From: an uncultured Clostridia bacterium | Lineage (GTDB): Bacteria; Bacillota; Clostridia; Oscillospirales; Acutalibacteraceae | DNA: 64,000 bases | Assembly (NCBI GenBank): GCA_947624285.1 | Contig: CANQJS010000005.1 | Coordinates: 21,036 to 85,035, forward strand | Direction: 5' to 3' | In this document: piece after piece, positions 7,563-17,012 of the stretch | How the letters are laid out: every line of letters starts with the position of its first letter | Position numbering within the stretch: the first letter of the stretch is position 1 | Translations under genes and position numbers: made by a program | The notes under the pieces: generated by a model | Database searches by the model: none | The model's input: only the letters and a program-made list of their open reading frames with translations | What the model was told of the DNA's origin: nothing

Positions 7563-9968
7563 TCACTGTGTTATTGTTACTCTCTTATCCTTGACGCTTT
7601 CCGCCATATTATTTATTTCCTGTTTTACCGGTGAAGGCATCCTTTCAAGCGCGGCTTGAAGCGCCTGAGAAAAATCCGTAACGGGTATAAAGCTTATACC
7701 GCATTTTACCTCTTCGGATATATCCGCAAGGTCTTTAACATTATCCTCAGGTATAATTACCGAACTACAGCCCGCCTTGTATGCCGCCATACTCTTTTCC
7801 TTTAAGCCGCCTATCGCAAGCGCTCTGCCTTTCAGACTTATTTCGCCCGTCATAGCTATATCGCGCTTTATCGGTATTCCCGTAAGCTCGGAAACAAGGG
7901 CGGTTGTTATGGCAAGCCCCGCGGACGGTCCGTCCTTCGGCACGGCAGCCTCGGGCGCGTGGATATGTATATCCTTAGTTTTGTAAAATTCGCCGTCAAT
8001 GCCGAAATCGTTTGCCTTTGAGCGAACATATGTAACTGCTGTTTTTGCGCTTTCACGCATAACCGTGCCCAAATTGCCCGTAAGCTCGATTTTTCCCGTT
8101 CCGTCGGTCACGGCTACTTCTATCGGAAGAAGCGTTCCTCCGACCTTCGTCCACGCGAGCCCGTTCACCGTGCCTACAAGATTTGTTTTGCTTATCTTAT
8201 CCTGAAGATACATTTTAGGGCCGAGTATCTGCTCTATATTCTTCTCTGTCACCTTAAAGCAGGTTGCCCCCGTTTCAAGCGCAACGCTCGCCTTTCTGCA
8301 AAGAGAGGCAACGGTTTTTTTAAGATTTCTCACGCCCGCCTCGGAGGTGTAGCAGTCAATTATCGTATAGATAGCCTCGCCCGTCAGCTTAAATTCCTTA
8401 GCGTTCAGATTATGCTTTTTCATTTCCTCTTTCAAAAGATAATCCCTTGCTATATGGAATTTTTCCTCGGCGGTGTAAGAATTGAGCTCTATTATCTCCA
8501 TTCTGTCATAAAGAGGCGCCGGAATGGTAGAAGTGTCGTTTGCCGTGGTGATAAACAGCACTCTGCTCAAATCCACGGGAAAATCAATGAAATGATCGGT
8601 AAAGCTGAAATTCTGCTCGGGGTCAAGCGCCTCCAGCAAAGCCGACGACGGGTCGCCTTGATAGTCCGCTCCGACCTTGTCTATCTCGTCAAGAAGAATT
8701 ATCGGATTCATAACGCCGCTTTTGATGACCGCCTCGATTATTCTGCCGGGCATAGCCCCTATGTAAGTTCTTCTGTGCCCGCGTATCTCCGCCTCGTCGT
8801 GAACTCCTCCGAGGGCTATGCGCACATATTTTCTGTGCATACTCTTTGCAAGGCTCTTGACAATTGATGTTTTGCCCACTCCGGGAGGGCCGGCAAGGCA
8901 TATTATCTGCCCCGTAAAATCGGGATTTCTTTTAAATACGGCAAGAGATTCAAGTATTCTCTCTTTGACCTTTTTGAGGGAATAATGCTCTTTATCAAGA
9001 ATCTTTCTGCTTCGCTCAATGCTGATTGAATCCTTTGTATATTTTCCGAAAGGAATTTCAAGGCATTTATCGAGATAGCCCCTTACCACAGTGCCTTCGT
9101 GCGAGCCCTGCGGCATTTTCATCAGCTTATTGCATTCCTTGCGTAGCTTTTCTTTTATTTCGTCGGAGCAGTCGAGCCGTTCGATTTTTTCGGCGTATAT
9201 CTCCGCCTCCTCGGCGGGATTGTCGCCTTCGCCCAATGTATCCGAAATGGCTTTAAGCTCCTCGCGCAGATAATACTCGCGCTGATTGCGGTCTATGGCA
9301 TGCTGCACCTTTTCATGGAGCTCCATCTCAATTTCAAGAATCGAGTTTTCCTTTTTCAGTATTACGAGCAGGCAGGCAAGTCTGTCCTTTACATCAACAG
9401 CCTCAAGGATCTTCTGCTTTTCCTCATAATCAATAAATGAATTTGAGGTGATAAAATCGCAGAGCCTGCCGCCGTCGTTGATCGAAACAACGCCGACTTT
9501 TACCTCGTTGCTGATTTTCGGCATAATGGAGGCATATTTCTCGAATTCCTTTTTAATTGCGCGGATATAAGCCTTTTCCTCTCTGCCGTCGGAACAAGGA
9601 ATGCTGTCCTCAATTTCAATCACGGCGCTTATATAGGGTCTGCTTTGGATAAAGGAAACAAGAAAGCCCCTCTGCTCGCCTGTTACAACGACACGCAGAT
9701 TTTCTGAATTAGGTATCCTGATGAGTTGCTTTACTGTGCAGATAACGCCGTAAGAATATAGATCGCCAAGCGTGGGGTCGTCCACCGCCGCGTCCTGCTG
9801 GGCGACAAGGAACACCTTTTGATTTGTATTCATAGCCGATTTCAAAGCGGCTACGCTCTTTTTTCTGCCAACATCAAAATGCAGCGTCATATCGGGGAAT
9901 ACCACGAGGCCGCGAAGCGGCACTAAAGGCATATTCTGCATTTCTTTTTCTGTTTCAAAATCTTCCAT
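7563..9968 (-). CDS. lon: ATP-dependent protease Lon
   Basis: An 801-residue LonA protease that unfolds and degrades damaged or regulatory proteins in the cytosol. Order: N-terminal substrate-binding domain (PLVPLRGLVVFPDM at the start), coiled-coil linker, AAA+ ATPase with Walker A GPPGVGKTS and Walker B ILLDEIDK, and a C-terminal protease domain with the Ser682 (DGPSAG) / Lys723 (GGLKEK) catalytic dyad. Length and spacing match canonical Lon closely. It heads a lon-engB-lysA transcript that begins after the clpX terminator. Confidence 0.98.
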   Translation of the reverse strand: MEDFETEKEMQNMPLVPLRGLVVFPDMTLHFDVGRKKSVAALKSAMNTNQKVFLVAQQDAAVDDPTLGDLYSYGVICTVKQLIRIPNSENLRVVVTGEQRGFLVSFIQSRPYISAVIEIEDSIPCSDGREEKAYIRAIKKEFEKYASIMPKISNEVKVGVVSINDGGRLCDFITSNSFIDYEEKQKILEAVDVKDRLACLLVILKKENSILEIEMELHEKVQHAIDRNQREYYLREELKAISDTLGEGDNPAEEAEIYAEKIERLDCSDEIKEKLRKECNKLMKMPQGSHEGTVVRGYLDKCLEIPFGKYTKDSISIERSRKILDKEHYSLKKVKERILESLAVFKRNPDFTGQIICLAGPPGVGKTSIVKSLAKSMHRKYVRIALGGVHDEAEIRGHRRTYIGAMPGRIIEAVIKSGVMNPIILLDEIDKVGADYQGDPSSALLEALDPEQNFSFTDHFIDFPVDLSRVLFITTANDTSTIPAPLYDRMEIIELNSYTAEEKFHIARDYLLKEEMKKHNLNAKEFKLTGEAIYTIIDCYTSEAGVRNLKKTVASLCRKASVALETGATCFKVTEKNIEQILGPKMYLQDKISKTNLVGTVNGLAWTKVGGTLLPIEVAVTDGTGKIELTGNLGTVMRESAKTAVTYVRSKANDFGIDGEFYKTKDIHIHAPEAAVPKDGPSAGLAITTALVSELTGIPIKRDIAMTGEISLKGRALAIGGLKEKSMAAYKAGCSSVIIPEDNVKDLADISEEVKCGISFIPVTDFSQALQAALERMPSPVKQEINNMAESVKDKRVTITQ

Positions 9969-10035
9969 ATTATCCTCTGTTTAAATTATTCAAAGATGGC
10001 TAAGCCTGTTAAATTTAGATAATTATAATAAGCAC

Positions 10036-10062
10036 AAAAGGCAAGCAAAGGCCTGCCTTTTT
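10036..10062 (-). terminator. Terminator between clpX and lon
   Basis: Minus strand: AAAAGGCAGGC CTTT GCTTGCCTTTT, an 11-bp stem with one G-U pair that runs straight into a T-rich tail. It separates clpX from lon. A TATAAT box about 10 bases further on may belong to a lon promoter, but its -35 is weak. Confidence 0.85.
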
Positions 10063-10066
10063 ACAG

Positions 10067-11341
10067 CTACGCGTTTTTGAGATCCGAAACCCTGAGCTCT
10101 TTGCTTTCCTTTATGGGATTTCGCAAAATTATAGGCTCTGCGCCGTTTTTGACGGTGTCCGCCGTGATTATGATTTTTTCCACGGTGTGATCGCTCGGCG
10201 TTCTATACATAAGCCCCGTAAGCAGCTTTTCGAGAACGCTTCTGAGCCCTCTTGCCCCCGTTTTGCTTTCAAGGGTAATATCGGCTATCGCTTCGAGCGC
10301 GTCTTTCTTAAACTCAAGGCTTACTCCGTCCATCTCAAACAGTCTGATATACTGCTTTAAAATGGCGTTTTTCGGCTCTTTCATAATTCTGATAAGTGAT
10401 TTTTTATCAAGATTATCAAGCACTGTGATAACGGGAATACGCCCTATGAGCTCGGGGATAAGACCGTATTTTACAAGGTCGTGATGCACCGTCTGCTTCA
10501 TAAGCTCCGCAGGATCTACCTCTGCGCTGTCTATATCTGCGCCAAAGCCCATTGAGCGAGAGCCTACACGCTTCTTGATTATCTTTTCAATGCCGTCGAA
10601 AGCGCCGCCGCATATAAACAGGATATTCGTTGTGTCTATCTGAATAAACTCCTGCTGCGGGTGCTTTCTGCCGCCCCCGGGAGGAACATTTGAAACAGTG
10701 CCCTCAAGAATTTTCAAAAGAGCCTGCTGAACGCCCTCACCGCTAACATCTCTTGTAATGGAACGGTTTTCGGATTTGCGGGAAATTTTATCTATCTCGT
10801 CAACATAAATGATACCGCGCTGCGCCTTTTCTATATCAAAATCCGCCGCTTGAATGAGACGAAGAAGAATATTCTCCACATCCTCGCCCACATAGCCCGC
10901 TTCGGTAAGCGTGGTGGCGTCGGCAATTGCAAAAGGCACATTCAAAATTTTTGCAAGAGTCTGGGCAAGCATAGTTTTACCGACGCCCGTTGGTCCGATA
11001 AGAAGAATGTTGCTTTTTTGGAGTTCCAAATCATCATTGGATGAGGTATAAATGCGCTTATAGTGATTATACACCGCAACGGAAAGGGCTATCTTTGCGT
11101 CATCCTGCCCTATTACATACTCGTCAAGCTTTTTCTTTATCTCCTCAGGCTTGGGAAGAAGCATATCCTGCTCGGGCTCGGTTTTATTAACGGACTGAGA
11201 CGCGCCGATGATATCGTTGCAAAGCGCGATACATTCGTCACATATAAATACGCCGGGTCCCTCTACGAGCTTGCGTACCATCCTTGCCGTTTTTCCGCAA
11301 AAAGAGCATCTTTCGATATGGTTTTTTCCGTCATTATTCAT
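10067..11341 (-). CDS. clpX: ClpX ATPase subunit of the ClpXP protease
   Basis: The AAA+ unfoldase that recognises tagged substrates and threads them into ClpP. The N-terminal zinc-binding domain has C12, C15, C34 and C37 (CSFCGK...CDEC). Then follow Walker [10 protein letters not shown], Walker [10 protein letters not shown], the conserved [11 protein letters not shown] region and the sensor-2 region GARGLRSV. An [10 protein letters not shown] segment lies where the IGF-type ClpP-contact loop is normally found. Length 424 is standard. It lies downstream of clpP with a 148-base gap that shows no obvious terminator. Confidence 0.98.
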   Translation of the reverse strand: MNNDGKNHIERCSFCGKTARMVRKLVEGPGVFICDECIALCNDIIGASQSVNKTEPEQDMLLPKPEEIKKKLDEYVIGQDDAKIALSVAVYNHYKRIYTSSNDDLELQKSNILLIGPTGVGKTMLAQTLAKILNVPFAIADATTLTEAGYVGEDVENILLRLIQAADFDIEKAQRGIIYVDEIDKISRKSENRSITRDVSGEGVQQALLKILEGTVSNVPPGGGRKHPQQEFIQIDTTNILFICGGAFDGIEKIIKKRVGSRSMGFGADIDSAEVDPAELMKQTVHHDLVKYGLIPELIGRIPVITVLDNLDKKSLIRIMKEPKNAILKQYIRLFEMDGVSLEFKKDALEAIADITLESKTGARGLRSVLEKLLTGLMYRTPSDHTVEKIIITADTVKNGAEPIILRNPIKESKELRVSDLKNA

Positions 11342-11489
11342 AGTAAAACTCCGTTACAGATTTAGTTAAGGGCAAAGCCCGAATATCAACATTTATCAAG
11401 GGCGTAAATCCGTTTGAACGGAAGCTTATTCACGCCGAAAGAAATGTGTTGCCCGCCGCGATCGGAGGCTGAAAACAGAATTTTAAATA

Positions 11490-12080
11490 TTATCTCTTGT
11501 CGATAACCTTATCAACAAGGCCGTATTCCATAGCCTCTTGCGCCGTCATCCAATTATCTCTGTCCGTATCCTTCGCAAGTTCCTCAACGGTCTTACCGCA
11601 GTTATCCGCAAGTATTTTGTTGAGCCTCTCCTTCGTCTGCACGAGGTTTTTGGCGGCTATCTCAATATCGGTAGTCTGACCCGTAAGGCCATGACCGCCT
11701 ATGAGCGGCTGATGGATCAGTATGGAGCTGTTCGGAAGGGCTATCCTCTTGCCCTTAGCGCCGCTTGAAAGCAGGAACGCGCCCATTGACGCCGCCATAC
11801 CGATACAAATCGTTGAAACATCACATTTGATGTACTGCATAGTGTCGTAAATCGCAAGACCGTCCGTGACAGAGCCGCCGGGAGAATTGATATAAAGGCT
11901 TATATCTTTCTCACTGTCCTGCCCTTCAAGGAAAAGGAGCTGAGCCACAACAAGGGACGCCGTCTGCGCGTTTACCTCGTCGGAAAGAACGATTATCCTG
12001 TCATTAAGCAAGCGTGAAAAAATATCCATCGAGCGCTCGCCGTTGGCAGTCTGCTCAACTACATAAGGGACTAATGCCAT
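11490..12080 (-). CDS. clpP: ClpP protease subunit
   Basis: The serine peptidase that forms the double-heptamer chamber of ClpXP/ClpCP. The catalytic triad is Ser98 (GMAASMGA), His123 (SSILIHQP) and an Asp at 171/173 (DTDRDNWM). The 196-residue length and [22 protein letters not shown] start are typical. It lies 29 bases downstream of tig, in the common Firmicutes order tig-clpP-clpX-lon, so chaperone and protease are made together. Confidence 0.98.
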   Translation of the reverse strand: MALVPYVVEQTANGERSMDIFSRLLNDRIIVLSDEVNAQTASLVVAQLLFLEGQDSEKDISLYINSPGGSVTDGLAIYDTMQYIKCDVSTICIGMAASMGAFLLSSGAKGKRIALPNSSILIHQPLIGGHGLTGQTTDIEIAAKNLVQTKERLNKILADNCGKTVEELAKDTDRDNWMTAQEAMEYGLVDKVIDKR

Positions 12081-12109
12081 AATAAATCACTACCTTTTAA
12101 AATATAAAT

Positions 12110-13387
12110 TTATTCGATGACCGCTGTGTTTACGATCAAATCTACCGCTTTATTTCTTGCCACATCTTCAGCAAGGCGTGAGTCGGGGATTGCTTTTCTT
12201 ACCTGCTGAGCGTCCATACCGTAGCTTGCGCCCAATTTAACCGCCTCATCGTTTATCTCTTCCTCGTTCGCCTCTATCTTCTCAGCCTCTATGACTGCCG
12301 TAAGCGCAACGGAGAGCTTTACCTGCTTTTCGGCGCTCTCTCTGAGAGTGGCCCTGAAAGTGTCTTTATCCTGACCCATATACTGAAGATAGGTATCAAG
12401 GTCAAGACCGCTGTTTTTAAGCTGATAGGTATATTCCTGAAGCATCTCATCTGTTCTTTTTTCAAACATACACTCGGGAATATCCGCCTGCATATTCTCA
12501 ACTACCTTGTCAAGCAGCTTGTTTTCCGTTTCGGTCTTTGCGCTTTCGGTCTTGCGCTCCTCGATTTTCTTTTTGAGATCGGCTTTGAGCTCGTCAAGCG
12601 TATCAAATTCGGAAACATCTTTGGCAAATTCATCGTCAAGCTCGGGAAGCTCGTTTTTCTTTATCTCGTGAAGCTTGCATTTGAATACCGCGTCCTTGCC
12701 AGCGAGTTCGGGAGCGTATTCCGTCGGGAAAGTTACATTAACATCAAATTCATCATCAACGCTGTGACCCGCAACTTGCTCCTCAAAGCCGGGGATAAAG
12801 CTGCCGGAGCCGAGCTCAAGAGCGTAGTTTTCGCCTTTTCCGCCTTCAAAAGCCTCATCGCCGACAAAGCCTTCAAAATCTATTGTTGCGGTGTCGCCCA
12901 TCTCGGCGGCTCTGTCTGTAACATCAACGAGGCGGGCGTTTCTCTTTTGCATGGACTTAAGCTCGTTTTCCACATCCTCATCGGTTGCCTCAACGGATAT
13001 TTTTTCCGCCTTGAGACCTTTATATTCGCCGAGTTTTACCTCGGGATAGGTCGTGACCTTCATCGTTATCTCAACGCCGTCTGTTTTGTTCATTACGGGA
13101 ACATCAACATCGGCTGTGTCGATCACATTGAGCCCCGCCTCCTCAAAAGCGGAAGAAACTGCATCGGAATATACGGCGTCAAGAGCGCCCTCGTAGAAAG
13201 TTTGCTCACCGTACATCTTTTCTATCATTCCCATAGGCGCTTTGCCTTTTCTGAAGCCGGGAATTTGAATATTCTTTCTCTCTTTGAAATACGCTTTTTT
13301 GCACGCTTCGCTGAAAGTTTCGCCGTCCACCGTAATGGTTAGGGCGTATGTATTCACATCAATTTTTTCAGATGATTTAAGTGCCAT
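12110..13387 (-). CDS. tig: Trigger factor
   Basis: A ribosome-bound chaperone and peptidyl-prolyl isomerase that meets nascent chains at the exit tunnel. The ribosome-binding signature is GFRKGKAPM in the N-terminal domain. The FKBP-type PPIase domain follows (GDTATIDFEGFVGDEAFEGG ... LGSGSFIPGFEEQ), then the helical C-terminal cradle. The ORF track begins 11 codons earlier, but GGGAGG sits 7 bases before the ATG at 13387 (protein start MALKSSEKIDVNTY), which I take as the real start: 425 residues. A consensus promoter lies just upstream. Confidence 0.97.
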   Translation of the reverse strand: MALKSSEKIDVNTYALTITVDGETFSEACKKAYFKERKNIQIPGFRKGKAPMGMIEKMYGEQTFYEGALDAVYSDAVSSAFEEAGLNVIDTADVDVPVMNKTDGVEITMKVTTYPEVKLGEYKGLKAEKISVEATDEDVENELKSMQKRNARLVDVTDRAAEMGDTATIDFEGFVGDEAFEGGKGENYALELGSGSFIPGFEEQVAGHSVDDEFDVNVTFPTEYAPELAGKDAVFKCKLHEIKKNELPELDDEFAKDVSEFDTLDELKADLKKKIEERKTESAKTETENKLLDKVVENMQADIPECMFEKRTDEMLQEYTYQLKNSGLDLDTYLQYMGQDKDTFRATLRESAEKQVKLSVALTAVIEAEKIEANEEEINDEAVKLGASYGMDAQQVRKAIPDSRLAEDVARNKAVDLIVNTAVIE

Positions 13388-13429
13388 CAATAGACCTCCC
13401 AAGAAAATTTTACTAATCATCGTTTAGGC

Positions 13430-13458
13430 ATTATATCATATATATTTATCTTTTTCAA
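13430..13458 (-). promoter_or_regulatory. Promoter of tig (tig-clpP-clpX)
   Basis: Minus strand: TTGAAA, 17-bp spacer, TATAAT, about 43 bases before the tig ATG. No stress-type CtsR direct repeat (GGTCAAA-type) was noticed around it. Confidence 0.85.
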
Positions 13459-13474
13459 GGAAAAATAAATAATA

Positions 13475-14161
13475 TCAATATTTTAAAATTAAATATGGGG
13501 TAAAATTGAGCCTGTCGCACGAAATGAGCTTGAAATCAACGCCGTTTCTCTCCCCGTCCACGGCGAATTTTGCCGCCTCGCCGTGCAGATGACCGTAATA
13601 GCATTTTTTTATCGAATACTCGTTGAGAACAGACAGTATTTCATCACACTGAGCATTTGTTGTGAGCGGCGGATAGTGAAGAAAAACGATTTTTTCGTTA
13701 CCCGTCGCGCTGTCAAGGCTCATACGCAGTCGTATGAGTTCCCTGTTCAAAACTTTTTCGTCGTGCTCCTCTTCGCTTTCAAAGAGCCAGCCTCGTGAGC
13801 CGCAGACGCAAACGCCGCCGCACAAATAGGAATTGTTTTGCAAAAATTTTATTGTTTCAAATCCTTTTTCGGCAACAAAGGAATTCATCTTTTTCAGCGT
13901 GCTCCACCAATAATCGTGATTCCCCTTGATGATTATCTTCTGCCCGTTAAGCTCATTGATAAATCGGAAATCGGCTTCAAGCTGCTCAAAATCCATTGCC
14001 CAGCTTATATCGCCCGCAATAATTACAGTATCCGTTTCACAGACAATTTTATTCCAATTATTTTTTAATTTTTCCGTGTAATTTTGCCAGCCCTCAAAGA
14101 AATCCATCGGTTTGTCCGTTCCGAAGGACAGATGAGTGTCGGCTATAGCAAATAAAGACAT
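13475..14161 (-). CDS. Calcineurin-like metallophosphoesterase
   Basis: A 228-residue cytosolic phosphoesterase with the five metal-binding blocks of the family: ADTHL (D-x-H), AGDISW, KGNHDYWW, LHYPP and YGHLHG. It resembles the YkuE/DUF-type serine/threonine-phosphatase-like or nucleotide phosphoesterases, but the substrate cannot be told. It is a single gene between tig and the divergent DUF1540 gene. Confidence 0.9.
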   Translation of the reverse strand: MSLFAIADTHLSFGTDKPMDFFEGWQNYTEKLKNNWNKIVCETDTVIIAGDISWAMDFEQLEADFRFINELNGQKIIIKGNHDYWWSTLKKMNSFVAEKGFETIKFLQNNSYLCGGVCVCGSRGWLFESEEEHDEKVLNRELIRLRMSLDSATGNEKIVFLHYPPLTTNAQCDEILSVLNEYSIKKCYYGHLHGEAAKFAVDGERNGVDFKLISCDRLNFTPYLILKY

Positions 14162-14170
14162 ACTTTCTCC

Positions 14171-14199
14171 TTGAATAATCGGAAATCGCCCTGTAAAAA
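14171..14199 (+). promoter_or_regulatory. Possible promoter of the DUF1540 gene
   Basis: TTGAAT, 17-bp spacer, TAAAAA, about 100 bases before the DUF1540 start. The match is only moderate. The leader after it contains a 23-codon reading frame with a GGGGAG site that I did not accept as a gene. Confidence 0.4.
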
Positions 14200-14301
14200 A
14201 TATATCTGAGGGGAGTAGAACACAATGAGGTTTTTGCGGATTTATTTACGCAAATACCGCTTCAAACCCCTTGTCAATACTAAACTAAGGGAGTGAAAAC
14301 G

Positions 14302-14469
14302 ATGAACGAGATCAAAGGAATTTCCTGCGAGGTAAAGAACTGCATTTATCACGACAAATCCGACCGCTGCAACGCGGGCCACATCGTAGTCGGCAACTCA
14401 AGCGCTACCAAAACAACAGAAACAAAATGCGAAACATTTGAGTGCTGCGACGACTGCTGCTGCGAATAA
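14302..14469 (+). CDS. DUF1540 small cysteine-rich protein
   Basis: Absent from the ORF track because it has only 55 codons. The protein MNEIKGISCEVKNCIYHDKS... ends in a cysteine cluster (ECCDDCCCE). The spacing of C9, C14 and C23 followed by a late C-x-x-C-C-type cluster is that of DUF1540, small probably metal-binding proteins common in Clostridia and often found in spores. An AAGGGAG ribosome site precedes the ATG. It stands alone on the plus strand between genes of the opposite strand and is followed by a terminator. The function is unknown. Confidence 0.88.
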   Translation: MNEIKGISCEVKNCIYHDKSDRCNAGHIVVGNSSATKTTETKCETFECCDDCCCE

Positions 14470-14494
14470 GACTAAAAACTTTCTCATCAGACAA

Positions 14495-14525
14495 AAGCGG
14501 CTGTCCTTTTCGGGCAGCCGTTTAC
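14495..14525. terminator. Bidirectional terminator between DUF1540 and thrC
   Basis: A 9-bp stem CGGCTGTCC/GGGCAGCCG with loop TTTTC, T-rich on the right and A-rich on the left, so it can end both the plus-strand DUF1540 transcript and the converging thrC transcript. Confidence 0.8.
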
Positions 14526-14530
14526 TGTTT

Positions 14531-16027
14531 TCACAGCTTTAAAAGGCTGAAAACCATCTCGCTCATATTTTCTTTATCGCAAACATTTTTAAATCTGATT
14601 TTCTTTTGCTTTAACGAAGCGATAGGCGCGGGTATCGGTGCATTCGTAACTTTATTCAGCTCCTGCGCCATATCAAATTCGTCAAGCTCGCCGGCAATTT
14701 CGCCGTTTACGGCAGTCAGCACGCTCTTTGAAAATTTATAAGGCGACGCGGTCGAGTCTATTACAGTGGGTATATTATCTCCCGTGCGTTTTACATATTC
14801 GTCATACACTTTCAAAGCGACCGCCGTGTGGGTGTCGCACAAATATCCGTAATTGTCAAAATGGTATTTTATCGTTTCGTCAACCTCGTTTTCGGCGGCG
14901 AAGCCGGCGTCAAAAGTCTTGCGTATTTCGGCAAGAAGATCGCTTGATATCTCATATCTTCCGCTTTCCGAAAGCGCTTTCATAAGATTTCCGACGAGCT
15001 TATCATCACCGCCGCCCATATGATAGAGCAGCCTTTCAAGGTTTGAAGAAATAAGTATATCCATACTCGGCGAAGAAGTTGTATAAAAACTTCTGTTTTT
15101 ATCGTAAACGCCCGTGTTGAGGAAATCAGTAAGAATATTATTGGAATTTGAGGCGCAGACAAGCTTTTTGAGCGGCAGACCCATTTGCTTGGCGTAATAG
15201 GCGGCGAGAATATTGCCGAAATTGCCTGTTGGAACAACGACATTTATCTCCTCTCCCTCGCCGATATTACCCATAGTAATCATATCGCAGTAGGCGGAAA
15301 AATAATAAACTATCTGCGGCACGAGCCTGCCCCAATTTATCGAGTTGGCAGAGGAAAAAGCCATATTTTTCTCGGCAAGGCGCGCTTTTATCTCGGCATT
15401 TGTGAATATGGATTTGACCGCGCTCTGCGCATCGTCAAAATTACCGTTTATGGCGCACACCGCCACATTTTCACCCTCCTGCGTTGTCATCTGCAATTTT
15501 TGCATCGGAGAAACGCCGTCAACGGGATAGAAAACAAGGATCTTGGTTTTATCAACATCCTTGAAGCCTTCAAGAGCCGCCTTGCCCGTGTCGCCCGATG
15601 TGGCGACAAGGATAACTATCGTCTTTCCGTCGGCGGTTTTTCCCGCGGAAACCGTCATAAGATACGGCAAAAGCTGAAGCGCCATATCTTTAAACGCGCA
15701 GGTCGGACCGTGCCACAGCTCAAGAATATTTTTACCGCCGTCAATATGCACCGTCGGAGCTATCGCGGGCGACGAAAACTTATCCGCTTTGTAAGCGCCC
15801 TTTACGCAGTAATCGAGCTCTTCCTCGGAAAAATCCGTCAGAAATTCCCTCAACACGGTTTTTGCCCTGTCGATATAGGACATATCCGCCATTGAAATGA
15901 TTTTATCAAGGGAAAAACGCGGTATCTCGCAGGGCACAAAAAGCCCGCCTTCTTCGCTTATTCCCCGAGCGATAGCCTGAGCGGCGGTTATTCTTACGGA
16001 ATTATCACGGGTAGATGTATAAAGCAT
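14531..16027 (-). CDS. thrC: Threonine synthase
   Basis: A PLP enzyme converting O-phosphohomoserine to threonine in the cytosol. The 498 residues follow the long ThrC class: N-terminal YTSTRDNS..A.A...GIS.EGGLFVP, PLP lysine K113 in CAFKDMALQ, and phosphate-binding loop VATSGDTGKAA. A TAGGAG site precedes the ATG. yraN ends only 32 bases upstream, so it may be the last gene of the rplS-ylqF-rnhB-yraN transcript. No T-box or riboswitch is seen before it. Confidence 0.96.
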   Translation of the reverse strand: MLYTSTRDNSVRITAAQAIARGISEEGGLFVPCEIPRFSLDKIISMADMSYIDRAKTVLREFLTDFSEEELDYCVKGAYKADKFSSPAIAPTVHIDGGKNILELWHGPTCAFKDMALQLLPYLMTVSAGKTADGKTIVILVATSGDTGKAALEGFKDVDKTKILVFYPVDGVSPMQKLQMTTQEGENVAVCAINGNFDDAQSAVKSIFTNAEIKARLAEKNMAFSSANSINWGRLVPQIVYYFSAYCDMITMGNIGEGEEINVVVPTGNFGNILAAYYAKQMGLPLKKLVCASNSNNILTDFLNTGVYDKNRSFYTTSSPSMDILISSNLERLLYHMGGGDDKLVGNLMKALSESGRYEISSDLLAEIRKTFDAGFAAENEVDETIKYHFDNYGYLCDTHTAVALKVYDEYVKRTGDNIPTVIDSTASPYKFSKSVLTAVNGEIAGELDEFDMAQELNKVTNAPIPAPIASLKQKKIRFKNVCDKENMSEMVFSLLKL

Positions 16028-16059
16028 AATTGTTCTCCTAAAATAATCTTTAACACATT

Positions 16060-16413
16060 TTAATATAACTCAAACGCATTTTCAAGATGTTTTATTGATT
16101 TAATTGCGCCGTTTTCCGTAAATACCTCAACGATGTCAAACCTCGGCTGCAGCTTGGTTGGGTATTTTTGAAGATACAGCGCCGCCGTTTTTGCCATTTT
16201 TTCCTGCTTTGAAGCGTCAACAAATTCAGACGGCGCGGCTATCGTGTTCTCTCCGCGCATTTTCACCTCGATGAAGCAGATATACCGGCGTTTTTTCATT
16301 ATCAAATCAATTTCGCCGAAGCGTGAGGAATAATTCACATCGAGCAGCTTATAGCGCTTTTTTTGCAGATATTCGCAGGCTTTGAGCTCTGCAAGCTTAC
16401 CGAGACTGTTCAT
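16060..16413 (-). CDS. YraN family (UPF0102) endonuclease-like protein
   Basis: A 117-residue member of the UPF0102/YraN family, which has a restriction-endonuclease-like fold; its function is not settled. The core motif is visible: E in the first helix, RFGEIDLI (catalytic-type Asp) and FIEVKMR (E-x-K), then the C-terminal RFDIVEV strand. It overlaps the rnhB end by 17 bases, the conserved rnhB-yraN arrangement. Confidence 0.93.
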   Translation of the reverse strand: MNSLGKLAELKACEYLQKKRYKLLDVNYSSRFGEIDLIMKKRRYICFIEVKMRGENTIAAPSEFVDASKQEKMAKTAALYLQKYPTKLQPRFDIVEVFTENGAIKSIKHLENAFELY

Positions 16414-17011
16414 CGCCGAGCGCCTTTTTCAAAAACGATCTTCTGTGAGCGGGGCACAATCCGTGCTGCGCTATTTTTTCATAGTGCAGCTTTGTGCCGT
16501 AGCCCTTATGTTTTTCAAATTCGTACTGAGGGTATTTTTCGGCAAGGGTAAGCATATACCTGTCCCTCGACACCTTGGCGATTATAGAAGCCGCCGCGAT
16601 ACATGCGCAGCGCGCGTCGCCTTTTACCAATGTTTTGCAGGGAATATCGAGCGGCGGGATCTGATTTCCGTCCACAAGCACGAAATCGGGTTTTAAAGTA
16701 AGTCCGTCAACAGCTCTTTTCATTGCGAGAAAAGTCGCCTGCAAAATGTTTATTTCGTCAATTTCCTTTTCGCTCGCCGTGCCGACAGACCACGCGGCGC
16801 ACTCGCTGATTATTCTGTCATAAAGCATTTCGCGCTTTTTTTCGGAGAGCTTTTTTGAATCGTTCACGCCTTCTATCATATGCCCTTTTTGTAATATGAC
16901 GGCGGCGGCATAAACGGGACCGGCGAGCGGACCTCTGCCCGCCTCGTCAACTCCGCAGACTACCTCATAGCCTTTTTCATAGGCTTCGTTTTCAAATTCC
17001 AACCAATCCAT
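16397..17011 (-). CDS. rnhB: Ribonuclease HII
   Basis: Cleaves the RNA strand of RNA-DNA hybrids and starts removal of ribonucleotides misincorporated in DNA. The signature GVDEAGRGPLAGPVYAAAV near the N-terminus supplies the catalytic Asp and Glu; two further acidic residues lie in VLVDGNQ and the KGDARCACIAAASIIAKVSRD block. The ORF track starts at a TTG inside ylqF. I prefer the ATG at 17011, which directly follows the ylqF stop (TGATATG), giving 204 residues. The window also encodes RNase HI at 47.6 kb. Confidence 0.95.
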   Translation of the reverse strand: MDWLEFENEAYEKGYEVVCGVDEAGRGPLAGPVYAAAVILQKGHMIEGVNDSKKLSEKKREMLYDRIISECAAWSVGTASEKEIDEINILQATFLAMKRAVDGLTLKPDFVLVDGNQIPPLDIPCKTLVKGDARCACIAAASIIAKVSRDRYMLTLAEKYPQYEFEKHKGYGTKLHYEKIAQHGLCPAHRRSFLKKALGDEQSR

Positions 17012-17012
17012 A

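Noticed and set aside
11342-11489. Gap between clpP and clpX, looked at for a terminator or regulatory RNA
   Set aside because: No convincing stem, promoter or CtsR-type repeat was found.
14225-14296. 23-codon frame (MRFLRIYLRKYRFKPLVNTKLRE) before the DUF1540 gene with a GGGGAG site
   Set aside because: Very short and basic, with no complementary structure or terminator of its own; more likely chance in the leader.
16028-16059. T-box or riboswitch before thrC
   Set aside because: Only 32 bases separate yraN and thrC, with a ribosome site and nothing else.
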